Shown here piece by piece: positions 55,436 through 64,000 of a stretch of 64,000 bases of DNA; the first letter of the stretch is position 1; every line of letters starts with the position of its first letter. Source of the stretch: Thauera aromatica K172 (GTDB lineage Bacteria > Pseudomonadota > Gammaproteobacteria > Burkholderiales > Rhodocyclaceae); assembly GCF_003030465.1 (NCBI RefSeq), contig NZ_CP028339.1, forward strand, positions 1,178,001 through 1,242,000. Direction: 5' to 3'. The notes under the pieces were generated by a model. That model had not been told where the DNA came from. It did no database searches and saw nothing but the letters and a program-made list of their open reading frames with translations. The translations under genes were made by a program, and so were the position numbers.

Positions 55436-57118
55436 GTGGACAAGATCTGGCTGAGAAGTTACCCGCCAGGCGTGCCGGACGAAATCGACGTCGACGAATT
55501 CCGTTCGCTGGGCGAACTCTTCGCCCGCAGCGTCGCTCGTTTTCCGGCCAAAACGGCTTATGTCTGCATGGGGCGTGCGATCACCTATGCCGAACTGGGT
55601 GCCCGATCGGCGCGCTTCGCAGCGTATCTCCAAGGAGAGCTCGGTTTGCGCAAGGGCGCGCGCGTCGCCCTGATGATGCCGAACCTGCTGCAGTACCCGA
55701 TCGCGATGTTCGGCGCGCTGCGCGGCGGATACACCGTGGTCAATGTCAATCCGCTTTACACCGCGCGGGAGCTGGCGCACCAGCTCGCCGACTCGGGCGC
55801 CGAGGCGATCGTCATCCTCGAGAACTTCGCCCACACGCTCGAGCAGGTGCATGCGGGCCTGGCGCTGAAGCAGGTGATCGTCACCAGCGTTGGCGAAATG
55901 CTGGGTTTCCCCAGAGGGGCAATCACCGATTTTGTCCTCCGCCGAATCCGGAGGATGGTTCCGCCATGGCGCATCGATGGTGCGATCCGCTTCTCGCAGG
56001 CGCTCGCCCGAGGGGCGGCGCACCCGTTGCAGCCGGTTGATACCGGCCATGACGACATCGCCTACCTGCAGTACACCGGCGGCACCACCGGGGTGGCCAA
56101 AGGGGTGGTGCTGACTCACCGCAACATCATCGCCAATTTGCAGCAGGCCCACGCCTGGATCCGGCCCGTCGTGCGCGAGGGCGAGGAAACCATCATCACC
56201 GCGCTGCCGCTCTATCACATCTTCTCCCTGACCGCGAACTGCCTCACTTTTTTCAAGATCGGCGCGACCAACGTCCTGATCCCCAACCCGCGCGACATTC
56301 CCGCCTTCGTTGGCGAACTCCGCCGCCACCGCTTCACCGCGATCACCGGGGTCAATACCCTGTTCAATGCCCTGCTCAACAACCCGGATTTCGCCCGGCT
56401 CGATTTTTCCAGCCTGCGGGTGGCGCTCGGAGGCGGCATGGCCGTGCAGCAGGCGGTGGCCGACAAATGGCGCCGGCTGACCGGCAAGGCCCTGGTCGAA
56501 GCCTACGGTCTGACCGAAACTTCGCCTGCGGTCACGATCAATCCGCTCGACATCGGGCGCTTCAACCACTCCATCGGCCTGCCGCTGCCTTCGACCGAAA
56601 TCAGCATCCGCGACGACGACGACCAGGAGCAGCCGCCGGGGCAGCGCGGAGAGCTCTGCATCCGCGGCCCGCAGGTCACGCCGGGCTACTGGAACCGCCC
56701 GCAGGAAACCGCGCGCGCGTTCACCGCCGACGGCTATCTCCGCAGCGGAGACATCGCGGTGATCGACGAGAACGGCTTCATCACCCTGGTCGACCGCAAG
56801 AAGGACATGGTCCTGGTGTCGGGCTTCAACGTGTACCCGAACGAGATCGAGGATGTCATCGCCAGCCACCCCGGCGTGCTCGAAGTGGCGGCGGTCGGTG
56901 TGCCCGACGAACATAGCGGCGAGGCGGTGAAGGTGTTTGTCGTGCGCAAGGATCCGGCCCTTACCGCCGAGGCGGTGATCGCCCACTGCCGGGCCAACCT
57001 GACCGGCTACAAGGTGCCGCGTCACGTCGAGTTCAGGACGGCGCTGCCCAAGAGCAATGTCGGCAAGGTTCTGCGCCGGGAACTGCGCGACAGCGCTTCG
57101 ACGCCTGCAGCGAGCTGA
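55436..57118 (+). CDS. fadD: Long-chain fatty acid-CoA ligase (AMP-forming)
   Basis: A 560-residue ligase. The P-loop is [19 protein letters not shown], the core is [16 protein letters not shown] and the hinge region [21 protein letters not shown] is followed by [20 protein letters not shown]. The catalytic lysine lies in [14 protein letters not shown]. The start is a GTG at 55436 with a GGGAGGA site seven bases upstream; the in-frame start 57 bases earlier lacks one. The length and FadD motif fit fatty-acid activation. Confidence 0.9.
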   Translation: MDKIWLRSYPPGVPDEIDVDEFRSLGELFARSVARFPAKTAYVCMGRAITYAELGARSARFAAYLQGELGLRKGARVALMMPNLLQYPIAMFGALRGGYTVVNVNPLYTARELAHQLADSGAEAIVILENFAHTLEQVHAGLALKQVIVTSVGEMLGFPRGAITDFVLRRIRRMVPPWRIDGAIRFSQALARGAAHPLQPVDTGHDDIAYLQYTGGTTGVAKGVVLTHRNIIANLQQAHAWIRPVVREGEETIITALPLYHIFSLTANCLTFFKIGATNVLIPNPRDIPAFVGELRRHRFTAITGVNTLFNALLNNPDFARLDFSSLRVALGGGMAVQQAVADKWRRLTGKALVEAYGLTETSPAVTINPLDIGRFNHSIGLPLPSTEISIRDDDDQEQPPGQRGELCIRGPQVTPGYWNRPQETARAFTADGYLRSGDIAVIDENGFITLVDRKKDMVLVSGFNVYPNEIEDVIASHPGVLEVAAVGVPDEHSGEAVKVFVVRKDPALTAEAVIAHCRANLTGYKVPRHVEFRTALPKSNVGKVLRRELRDSASTPAAS

Positions 57119-57207
57119 GCATGCACGGACAACGTGCTTGTGCCCGGGAGCCTTTCACGATTAAACTGCGGAAACCGCTTCACCCACATTTTCCGCTTCG
57201 AGCCGCA

Positions 57208-57291
57208 ATGTTCCCGTCCGCCCGTTCCTTCGTCCCGACCCGTACCGCAGCGGTAGTACGCGTAGTAGGCGTAGGCATGCGCGCGTCGTAA
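57208..57291 (+). CDS. Valine-rich leader peptide of the ilvBN operon
   Basis: A 27-codon frame starting MFPSARSFVPTRT and containing AAVVRVVGVG. Six of 27 codons encode valine, five of them the GTA codon within a span of seven codons, although GTA is rare in this GC-rich DNA. It lies just before an attenuator hairpin and the acetolactate synthase genes. This matches transcription attenuation in which valine starvation stalls the ribosome. The ribosome site (CGAG) is modest. Confidence 0.8.
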   Translation: MFPSARSFVPTRTAAVVRVVGVGMRAS

Positions 57292-57324
57292 CGGGACAGC
57301 TCACTCAGGCACAGCAGCAACACC

Positions 57325-57363
57325 AACCCCCGTCGGCGCACCAGGCCGGCGGGGGTTTTGCTT
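57325..57363 (+). terminator. Attenuator terminator of ilvBN
   Basis: CCCCCGTCGGC (57327-57337) pairs with GCCGGCGGGGG (57345-57355), with one G-T wobble and outer A-T pairs, and is followed by TTTTGCTTTT. It sits 34 bases after the leader stop codon and 50 bases before ilvB, as expected for a leader-controlled attenuator. Confidence 0.82.
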
Positions 57364-57409
57364 TTGTATCGCCGGTCGGGTCGCCACTTTCGCAGTCAAG
57401 GAGAAAGAG

Positions 57410-59077
57410 ATGATGCAACTGACCGGCGCACAACTGATGGTGCGCCTTCTCGAGCGCCAGGGCGTGCGCACCATCGCCGGGATTCCCGGTGGCGCCATCC
57501 TGCCGTTTTACGACGCCCTCGCGAGCAGCGCGCAGATCCGCCACGTGCTCGCCCGCCACGAGCAGGGGGCAGGGTTCATCGCCCAGGGCATGGCGCGGGT
57601 GAGCGGAGTGCCGCAGGTGTGCGTCGCCTCCAGCGGTCCGGGCGCCACCAACCTCGTCACCGCGATTGCCGATGCCTGCCTCGATTCGATTCCGATGGTC
57701 GTCATCACCGGCCAGGTGCCGCAGGCGATGATCGGCACCGACGCCTTCCAGGAAGTGGATATCTACGGCATCACGGTGCCGGTGACCAAGCACAATTATC
57801 TGGTGCGCTCGGCCCAGGAGCTGCTGCAGGTGATCCCCGATGCGTTCCGCATCGCGATGTCGGGCCGCCCCGGGCCGGTGCTGATCGATGTTCCCAAGGA
57901 CGTGCAGAACCAGCTCGTCACGGTCGATGAACTGCCGCCGCCAGCGCTGCCGGGGGTGCCGCCGGCGATCGACCTGGAGGCGGTCGAGGCGGCGGCGAAG
58001 AGGATCAATGAGGCCGAGCGGCCGGTGCTGTACCTGGGCGGCGGCGTCATCCACGGCGCTGCCGCGGAGCTCGCGGTGCGCCTTGCCGAGCAGGCCGGGC
58101 TGCCGACGACGATGACGCTGATGGCGCTCGGGGCGATGCCGATGGACCATCCGCTGTCGCTCGGCATGCTGGGCATGCACGGTGCGCGCTACACCAACTT
58201 CGTGCTCGAAGAAGCCGACCTGCTGATCTGCCTCGGTGCGCGCTTCGACGACCGCGCGATCGGCCGCGCCGCGCAGTTCTGCCCGAACGCGAAGGTGGTG
58301 CATATCGACATCGACCGCTCCGAACTGCACAAGATCCGGAATGCCCATGTCGCCATTCACGCCGATCTCGGCCCGGCGCTCGAAGCCCTGCTGCCGCGCA
58401 TCAGGCCGGCCTTGCGCGAGCGCTGGCGGTCGCACGTGGAAAGCCTGAAGCTGCGCTATCCGATGCGCCTGCCGGGGGTGGATGACGTGCGCAGCCACTA
58501 CGGCCTGGTCCATGCCGTGGCCGCCGCGCTCGACGACCGCGCGATCATCGCCACCGATGTCGGCCAGCACCAGATGTGGGTCGCACAGGCCTATCCTTTC
58601 CGCCGTCCGCGTCAGTGGCTGACTTCCGGCGGGCTGGGGACGATGGGCTTCGGCCTGCCGGCAGCGATCGGTGCGGCGCTGGCCGAACCCGAACGCACCG
58701 TGGTGTGCTTTACCGGCGACGGCAGCTTCAAGATGAACATCCAGGAACTGGCGACGCTGGCGGAGGAGGGGCTGAAGGTCAAGATCGTGCTGATGAACAA
58801 CAGCGCGCTTGGCCTGGTGCACCAGCAACAGCATTTTTTTTACGGTAAGCGTTTGTTCGCCTCGAAATACCGCGCCGCGCCTGATTTCACCAAAATCGCC
58901 GAAGGTTTCGGCGTCGCTGCGCTCGATCTGGACCAGACCGATGACCCGCGTGAGGCCCTCGCCGAGGCCTTGCACGCGCCGGGGCCGTGCCTGATCCACG
59001 CCAGCATCGACTGCGAGCAGTTCGTCTACCCCATGGTGCCGCCGGGTGCGGCCAACACCGAAATGATCGGAGACTGA
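57410..59077 (+). CDS. ilvB: Acetolactate synthase large subunit
   Basis: A 555-residue thiamine-diphosphate enzyme. It condenses two pyruvates, or pyruvate and 2-oxobutyrate, in valine, leucine and isoleucine synthesis. The catalytic Glu is in [14 protein letters not shown], the FAD region in [13 protein letters not shown] and the ThDP motif in [20 protein letters not shown] ... [17 protein letters not shown] precedes the ATG at 57410. It overlaps ilvN by one base and follows the leader/attenuator. Confidence 0.95.
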   Translation: MMQLTGAQLMVRLLERQGVRTIAGIPGGAILPFYDALASSAQIRHVLARHEQGAGFIAQGMARVSGVPQVCVASSGPGATNLVTAIADACLDSIPMVVITGQVPQAMIGTDAFQEVDIYGITVPVTKHNYLVRSAQELLQVIPDAFRIAMSGRPGPVLIDVPKDVQNQLVTVDELPPPALPGVPPAIDLEAVEAAAKRINEAERPVLYLGGGVIHGAAAELAVRLAEQAGLPTTMTLMALGAMPMDHPLSLGMLGMHGARYTNFVLEEADLLICLGARFDDRAIGRAAQFCPNAKVVHIDIDRSELHKIRNAHVAIHADLGPALEALLPRIRPALRERWRSHVESLKLRYPMRLPGVDDVRSHYGLVHAVAAALDDRAIIATDVGQHQMWVAQAYPFRRPRQWLTSGGLGTMGFGLPAAIGAALAEPERTVVCFTGDGSFKMNIQELATLAEEGLKVKIVLMNNSALGLVHQQQHFFYGKRLFASKYRAAPDFTKIAEGFGVAALDLDQTDDPREALAEALHAPGPCLIHASIDCEQFVYPMVPPGAANTEMIGD

Positions 59078-59394
59078 TGATGATCGAACAGGTTGCCGAC
59101 CCCCTGCCCCAGGCGGGCTATGCCAAAGTCGTCCTCGAGCTGGACGTGAACAATCATCCCGGGGTGATGAGCCACATCTGCAATCTCTTCGCCCGCCGTG
59201 CCTTCAACGTCGAGGGAATCCTGTGCATGCCGGTATCCGACGGCCGGCGCTCGCGCATCTGGCTGCTGGTGTTCGAGGACCAGCGCCTGGAGCAGATGGT
59301 CCGCCAGCTCGAAAAGCTCGAAGACGTCCTCACCGTGCGCCGGCACGGCACCGAACATGAGGTGTTCGAACGGCTGGAGTGCTTTTTCCACTGA
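59077..59394 (+). CDS. ilvN: Acetolactate synthase small regulatory subunit
   Basis: A 105-residue ACT-domain subunit ([20 protein letters not shown], then [11 protein letters not shown]) that confers valine feedback inhibition. The short length fits IlvN rather than the 160-residue IlvH. The ATG at 59077 overlaps the ilvB stop (TGATG), and ATG 59080 is an alternative. Confidence 0.93.
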   Translation: MMIEQVADPLPQAGYAKVVLELDVNNHPGVMSHICNLFARRAFNVEGILCMPVSDGRRSRIWLLVFEDQRLEQMVRQLEKLEDVLTVRRHGTEHEVFERLECFFH

Positions 59395-59535
59395 CGGCGC
59401 GGGGCATGCCCGTTTCGTGTGCCGGCCGAAGAGAAGGCGCCGTGATAAACTCGGCCGCGTTCCTTCCCGATGTTTCCGCGCCGCCGAGCACGCTTTCCGC
59501 GAGATGGCGGCGGCGGCCTACAGGCGAGTCTTCTC

Positions 59536-60666
59536 ATGTCCGGCAGCACTCTCGGCACGCTCTTCACCGTCACTTCTTTTGGCGAATCCCACGGCCCGGC
59601 GATCGGTTGCGTGGTCGACGGCTGCCCGCCGGGGCTGGCGCTCGGCGCGGCCGACATCCAGGCCGAACTGGACCGGCGCAAGCCCGGCACCTCGCGCCAC
59701 GTCACCCAGCGCCGCGAGCCGGACACGGTGGAAATTCTCTCCGGCGTGTTCGAGGGCGTTACCACGGGCACGCCGATTGCGCTCCTGATCCGCAACCAGG
59801 ACCAGCGTTCGCACGACTACGGCAACATCGCCGATACCTTCCGTCCCGGCCATGCGGACTATGCCTACCAGCAGAAATACGGGCTGCGCGACTACCGTGG
59901 CGGCGGTCGGGCGTCGGCGCGCGAGACCGCGGTCCGGGTTGCCGCCGGCGCGATCGCGCGCAAATGGCTGCGCGAGCGCTACGGCATCGAGATCCGCGCC
60001 TGCATGAGCGCGCTCGGGCCGATCGACATCCCCTTCGTGTCCTGGGACGAAGTCGCCGGCAATCCCTTCTTCGCGCCCAATGCCGCGATCGTGCCGCAGC
60101 TCGAAGCCTACATGGATGAGCTGCGCAAGTCGGGCGACTCGATCGGCGCCCGCATCGAGGTCGTCGCCAGCGGGGTGCCGGCGGGCTGGGGCGAGCCGGT
60201 GTACGACCGCCTGGATGCCGACATCGCCTGGGCGATGATGGGGATCAACGCGGTCAAGGGGGTTGAGATCGGTGCCGGTTTCAGATCGGTGATCCAGCAT
60301 GGCACCGAGCACAGCGACGAGATGACGCCCGCGGGCTTCCTTTCCAATCATGCCGGCGGCGTGCTCGGCGGCATTTCCACCGGGCAGGACATCCTCGCCA
60401 GCATCGCGATCAAGCCGACTTCCAGCATCCGCCTGGACCGGCGCTCGATCGATCGCGGCGGCAATCCGGTGATCGTCAATACCCACGGCCGCCACGACCC
60501 CTGCGTCGGCATCCGCGCCACGCCGATCGCCGAGGCGATGCTGGCGCTGGTGCTGATCGACCACGCGCTGCGCCACCGCGCCCAGTGCGGCGATGTCGAA
60601 TCGGCCACGCCGCGGATCGCCGCGCTCGCGCCGCTGGGCAGCCAGCGCCTGCCTTCGCCGCGCTGA
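59536..60666 (+). CDS. aroC: Chorismate synthase
   Basis: A 376-residue enzyme that converts EPSP to chorismate using reduced FMN. Signatures are [20 protein letters not shown] at the N-terminus, [17 protein letters not shown] and [20 protein letters not shown] in the middle, and [14 protein letters not shown] then VTGRHDPC-like [14 protein letters not shown] at the end. The ATG at 59536 has no strong ribosome site. It is in its own orientation-consistent unit after ilvN. Confidence 0.96.
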   Translation: MSGSTLGTLFTVTSFGESHGPAIGCVVDGCPPGLALGAADIQAELDRRKPGTSRHVTQRREPDTVEILSGVFEGVTTGTPIALLIRNQDQRSHDYGNIADTFRPGHADYAYQQKYGLRDYRGGGRASARETAVRVAAGAIARKWLRERYGIEIRACMSALGPIDIPFVSWDEVAGNPFFAPNAAIVPQLEAYMDELRKSGDSIGARIEVVASGVPAGWGEPVYDRLDADIAWAMMGINAVKGVEIGAGFRSVIQHGTEHSDEMTPAGFLSNHAGGVLGGISTGQDILASIAIKPTSSIRLDRRSIDRGGNPVIVNTHGRHDPCVGIRATPIAEAMLALVLIDHALRHRAQCGDVESATPRIAALAPLGSQRLPSPR

Positions 60667-60817
60667 AGCCGCCGCTGCGGCCCGTGCGCGGGCTTGCCGG
60701 GCCCGCCCGCAGCGGACGCCAGGGGCGCGGTGACAACGGGTGAGTTCGCGGTGTCGCCGATCGGTAGGCCCGGAGCCGCTCCGCGCCATCTCTCCATCCG
60801 GGTTCGATGCAGTCAAG

Positions 60818-61978
60818 ATGATTCCCTACTGGCGCCTGTCGGCGTACTACTTTTTCTACTTCGCCTTCGTCGGCGCGTTCTCGCCGTACTTCACCCTCTA
60901 TCTGCAGTCGATCGCGCTCACTGCCACCGACATCGCCTTGCTGATGTCGCTGATGCAGCTGATGCGGGTGCTCGCCCCCACTCTGTGGGGCTGGCTGGCC
61001 GAGCGCCTGGGCATGCGCCTGGCGATCGTGCGCCTGTCGGCGCTGGCGAGCCTGGCCGGGTTTTCTGTGTTCTTTGTCACGACCGAGTTCGCCGGGCTGT
61101 TCGCGGCGATGGCGCTGATGGCTTTTTTCTGGAGTGCCGCCCTGCCGCTTGCCGAAGGGCTCACCTTCTCCCACCTGGGGAAGGATGGGCATCGCTACGG
61201 CAGCATCCGGGTCTGGGGCTCGGTCGGATTCATCGCCGCCGTGCTCGCCCTCGGCCATCTGCTCGACCATGTGCCGATCGAGGCCGTGCTCTGGGCCACG
61301 GCCGCGATCCTGGGCGGCATCTTCGCTTGTGCGCTGGCCCTGCCCGAGGCCGAGCGTCCGCCGCTGCAGCACGAATCCGCCCGCCTGGGCGAGGTCCTGC
61401 GCCGTCCCCAGGTGCAGGCCCTGCTCGGTGCCTGTTTCCTGATGTCGGCGGCGCACGGTGCGCTGTATGTGTTCTACTCGATCTTCCTGGTCGAGCACGG
61501 CTACGGCAAGGCGCTGGTGGGCTGGATGTGGACGCTGGGCGTGCTCGCCGAAATCGCGGTGTTCATGCTCATGCCGCGCATCATGAAGCGTTTCGCGCTG
61601 CGCTCGATCCTGCTCTTCGCCTTCGCCTGCGCCGTGCTCCGCTTCGTGATGATCGGCTGGGGGGCGGACAGCCTCGGCCTCCTGCTGGTGGCGCAGCTGC
61701 TCCATGGCGCCACGTTCGGCGCCTACCATGCGGCGGCGATCGCGGTGGTGAACTTGTGGTTCCCGGGGCGGCTCCAATCCCGCGGGCAGGCGCTGTACGG
61801 GAGCTTGTCGTTCGGTGCCGGCGGCATGCTCGGCGGGCTGATCAGCGGCTATACCTGGGAAGCGCTCGGTGCCGCATGGACCTACACTTTGGGCTCGGTT
61901 TTCGCGCTTGCCGGCTTGTTGTGGCTGCTGTTGGGCTGGCGCAGTGCGGCGGGGCACGACGCGAACGGTATCGAATGA
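60818..61978 (+). CDS. MFS transporter (HcaT/phenylpropionate permease-like)
   Basis: A 386-residue permease with about twelve membrane segments. The N-terminus MIPYWRLSAYYFFYFAFVGA and the DGHRYGSIRVWGSVGF loop are characteristic of the MFS_1-like HcaT family. The substrate is not established; in E. coli HcaT is assigned to 3-phenylpropionate. The M48 peptidase gene starts within 16 bases, suggesting co-transcription. Confidence 0.85.
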   Translation: MIPYWRLSAYYFFYFAFVGAFSPYFTLYLQSIALTATDIALLMSLMQLMRVLAPTLWGWLAERLGMRLAIVRLSALASLAGFSVFFVTTEFAGLFAAMALMAFFWSAALPLAEGLTFSHLGKDGHRYGSIRVWGSVGFIAAVLALGHLLDHVPIEAVLWATAAILGGIFACALALPEAERPPLQHESARLGEVLRRPQVQALLGACFLMSAAHGALYVFYSIFLVEHGYGKALVGWMWTLGVLAEIAVFMLMPRIMKRFALRSILLFAFACAVLRFVMIGWGADSLGLLLVAQLLHGATFGAYHAAAIAVVNLWFPGRLQSRGQALYGSLSFGAGGMLGGLISGYTWEALGAAWTYTLGSVFALAGLLWLLLGWRSAAGHDANGIE

Positions 61979-61993
61979 GGAGAAGCGGGGGTG

Positions 61994-62809
61994 ATGAAGA
62001 AAATGTTCGGGACGATGCTGCCGGCCGTGCTGGCGGCGACGATCACGGTGGCCTGCCAGACGGTGCAGACCACCGGTGGCGGTGCGGTCGGGGTCCAGCG
62101 TTCGCAGCTGATGATGGTGTCGGCGCAGGAAGTGGAGCAGGCGTCGGCCAAGCAGTATCAGGAACTGCTCGCCGAGGCGCGACGCAAGAATGCCCTCAAT
62201 CGTGACCCCGCCACGGTCCAGCGCGTGCGGCACATCGTCTCGCGGCTGACGGTGCAGACCCGGGCGTTCCGCCAGGATGCGCCGTCCTGGCAGTGGGAAG
62301 CCAATGTGCTGTCGTCCGACGAACTCAACGCCTGGTGCATGGCGGGAGGGAAAATGGCGATCAACACCGGCTTGATCGAGCGCCTGCGCCTGACCGACGA
62401 CGAGATCGCGGCCGTGATGGGGCATGAGATCGCCCACGCGCTGCGCGAACACGTGCGTGAACAGGTGTCGAAATCGATGGCGACGGGCTTGGGCATTTCC
62501 GTGGCTGGGGCCTTGCTCGGGGTGGGGCAGGTGGGGCAGGAGCTGATGGGCACGGTGGCCAAGGTCACGTTCGAACTGCCCAACTCGCGCGAGCATGAAG
62601 TCGAGGCCGACCGCATCGGTGTCGAACTGGCCGCGCGTGCGGGCTACGACCCCCGCGCCGCAGTGACGCTGTGGGACAAGATGGCGACCCGGTCGGCGGG
62701 GGCTCCGCCGCAGTGGCTGTCCACCCATCCTTCGCACGCCAACCGCCAGCGCGATCTCGCCGACTACGCCGCGCGGGTGATGCCGCTCTACCAGTCCGCC
62801 AGGCGCTGA
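61994..62809 (+). CDS. M48 family metallopeptidase (probable lipoprotein)
   Basis: A 271-residue zinc protease. The motif HEIAH (His144-His148) and the downstream Glu in NSREHEVEADRIGVELA form the metal site. The N-terminus has a hydrophobic signal ending VAC, a possible lipobox, so it is probably anchored in the outer membrane like LoiP/YcaL proteins. ATG 61994 was chosen over the GTG at 61991. Such proteases work in envelope quality control. Confidence 0.87.
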   Translation: MKKMFGTMLPAVLAATITVACQTVQTTGGGAVGVQRSQLMMVSAQEVEQASAKQYQELLAEARRKNALNRDPATVQRVRHIVSRLTVQTRAFRQDAPSWQWEANVLSSDELNAWCMAGGKMAINTGLIERLRLTDDEIAAVMGHEIAHALREHVREQVSKSMATGLGISVAGALLGVGQVGQELMGTVAKVTFELPNSREHEVEADRIGVELAARAGYDPRAAVTLWDKMATRSAGAPPQWLSTHPSHANRQRDLADYAARVMPLYQSARR

Positions 62810-62888
62810 CCCGGATGCGCGATCGGCTGTTCAGTCTTGCGGGCTTTGTGAAATAATCTTTCTCTTTTGTTGACGTGGAATTCACGGG

Positions 62889-64000
62889 ATGCAAGCGCAA
62901 ACGCTGTACGAAAAGCTCTGGTCCAGTCATGTCGTCCACCAGGAAGCCGACGGCACGGCGCTGATCTACATCGACCGCCATCTGGTGCATGAGGTGACCA
63001 GCCCGCAGGCCTTCGAAGGACTCAAGCTGGCCGGGCGCAAGCCGTGGCGGATCCGTTCCATCGTCGCCACCGCCGACCACAACACGCCCACCGACCACTG
63101 GGAGCAAGGCATCCAGGATCCGGTGTCGCGCCAGCAGGTCGAGACGCTCGATGCCAACATCCGCGCCGTCGGCGCGCTCGCCTATTTCCCGTTCAAGGAT
63201 GCCCGCCAGGGCATCGTGCACGTGATCGGGCCGGAGAACGGCGCCACCCTGCCGGGCATGACCGTGGTCTGTGGCGACTCCCACACCTCCACCCATGGTG
63301 CCTTCGCCTGTCTGGCGCACGGCATCGGCACTTCCGAGGTCGAGCACGTGCTCGCCACCCAGTGCCTGCTGCAGAAGAAGTCGAAGACCATGCTGGTGAA
63401 AGTCGACGGCCGGCTCGGCCGCGGCGTCACCGCCAAGGACGTGGTGCTCGCCATCATCGGCCGGATCGGCACCGCCGGCGGCACCGGCTACGCGATCGAG
63501 TTCGGCGGCAGCGCGATCCGCGCGCTGTCGATGGAAGGGCGGATGACGGTCTGCAACATGGCGATCGAGGCCGGCGCCCGCGCCGGCCTGGTCGGTGTCG
63601 ATGAAACCACGATCGCCTACCTCAAGGGTCGCCCCTTCTCGCCGCAGGGCGAAGCCTGGGACAAGGCCGTAGCTTACTGGCGTACGCTGAAGAGCGACGA
63701 CGGGGCGCAGTTCGACAAGGTCATCGAGTTGCAGGCCGAGGACATCCTGCCCCAGGTCACCTGGGGAACCTCGCCGGAAATGGTCACTTCCATCGACGGG
63801 CGCGTCCCCGACCCCGCCGCGGTCGCCGACCCGGTGCGCCGCGAGGGCATCGAGCGCGCGCTGAAATACATGGGACTGGCCCCGAACACGCCGATCACCG
63901 AGATCGCCGTCGATCAGGTCTTCATCGGCTCGTGCACCAACTCGCGCATCGAAGACCTGCGCGAAGCGGCCGCAGTGGCGAAAGGGCGCAGCAAGGCGGC
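62889..64000 (+). CDS. leuC: 3-isopropylmalate dehydratase large subunit (3' end outside window)
   Basis: At least 370 residues of LeuC, which isomerises 2-isopropylmalate to 3-isopropylmalate in leucine synthesis. It begins [20 protein letters not shown]. Substrate and cluster motifs are [20 protein letters not shown] and [18 protein letters not shown], the latter with the first [4Fe-4S] cysteine. The other two cluster cysteines lie beyond the end of the window. leuD is expected downstream. Confidence 0.96.
   Translation, partial: MQAQTLYEKLWSSHVVHQEADGTALIYIDRHLVHEVTSPQAFEGLKLAGRKPWRIRSIVATADHNTPTDHWEQGIQDPVSRQQVETLDANIRAVGALAYFPFKDARQGIVHVIGPENGATLPGMTVVCGDSHTSTHGAFACLAHGIGTSEVEHVLATQCLLQKKSKTMLVKVDGRLGRGVTAKDVVLAIIGRIGTAGGTGYAIEFGGSAIRALSMEGRMTVCNMAIEAGARAGLVGVDETTIAYLKGRPFSPQGEAWDKAVAYWRTLKSDDGAQFDKVIELQAEDILPQVTWGTSPEMVTSIDGRVPDPAAVADPVRREGIERALKYMGLAPNTPITEIAVDQVFIGSCTNSRIEDLREAAAVAKGRSKA

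Overview
The window is GC-rich, proteobacterial chromosome. The gene content points to Betaproteobacteria of the Rhodocyclales, close to Thauera, Azoarcus or Aromatoleum. The main reasons are the benzoyl-CoA 'box' cluster with a BoxR-type regulator (XRE plus shikimate-kinase-like), the PHA block phaC-phaB-phaB-phaR, and the housekeeping genes (bamD/rluD/pgeF, rho/trxA, ilvBN, leuC). The placement rests on gene content and order read by eye, not on a phylogeny.

Layout. 1-0.9 kb: the 3' end of an acyl-CoA dehydrogenase gene with a strong terminator. 1.0-5.9 kb: the three-gene N-acetylglutaminylglutamine amide (NAGGN) osmolyte operon. 5.8-9.3 kb: a general porin, an orphan TRAP-type binding protein and a MarR regulator, with a palindrome-rich control region at 8513-8602. 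9.3-30.4 kb: aerobic CoA-dependent benzoate degradation. It holds a hemerythrin-like protein, boxR, two benzoate-CoA ligase genes, boxABC, boxD, a DUF4863-type gene, a complete IS1595-type insertion sequence, a five-gene Liv-type ABC transporter, an alpha/beta hydrolase, a rubredoxin and a PaaH-type dehydrogenase. 30.4-37.4 kb: a two-gene NAD-linked formate dehydrogenase and malate synthase G. 37.5-43.9 kb: an MFS exporter, bamD, rluD, pgeF, a small membrane protein and PHA synthase. 44-46.4 kb: two acetoacetyl-CoA reductases and phaR. 46.5-50.3 kb: rimO, a patatin-like protein and an FAD-linked oxidase. 50.3-51.1 kb: a duplicated tRNA-Ala-Glu-Asp block. 51.4-57.1 kb: a 3-hydroxybutyryl-CoA dehydrogenase, rho, trxA, fdxA, a CBS protein and an acyl-CoA ligase. 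57.1-64 kb: an attenuator-controlled ilvBN operon, aroC, an MFS gene, an M48 peptidase and the start of leuC.

How the genes fit together. Benzoate would enter through the porin and the ABC transporter, and be activated by a BclA ligase. BoxAB would epoxidise the benzoyl-CoA and BoxC would open the ring, releasing formate. BoxD would oxidise the semialdehyde, and the PaaH-type enzyme would take part in beta-oxidation to acetyl-CoA and succinyl-CoA. The adjacent formate dehydrogenase can recover the formate as CO2 plus NADH. Malate synthase and the PHA genes give routes for acetyl-CoA. BoxR and TGCA-type sites in the box promoter regions are the likely control circuit.

Most notable beyond the gene list: the box/formate dehydrogenase arrangement; a TGCA-N6-TGCA site downstream of the bclA promoter; an insertion sequence carrying a near-consensus LexA box in front of its transposase; an unlisted valine-rich leader peptide and attenuator before ilvB; and a dense cluster of inverted repeats between dctP and marR.
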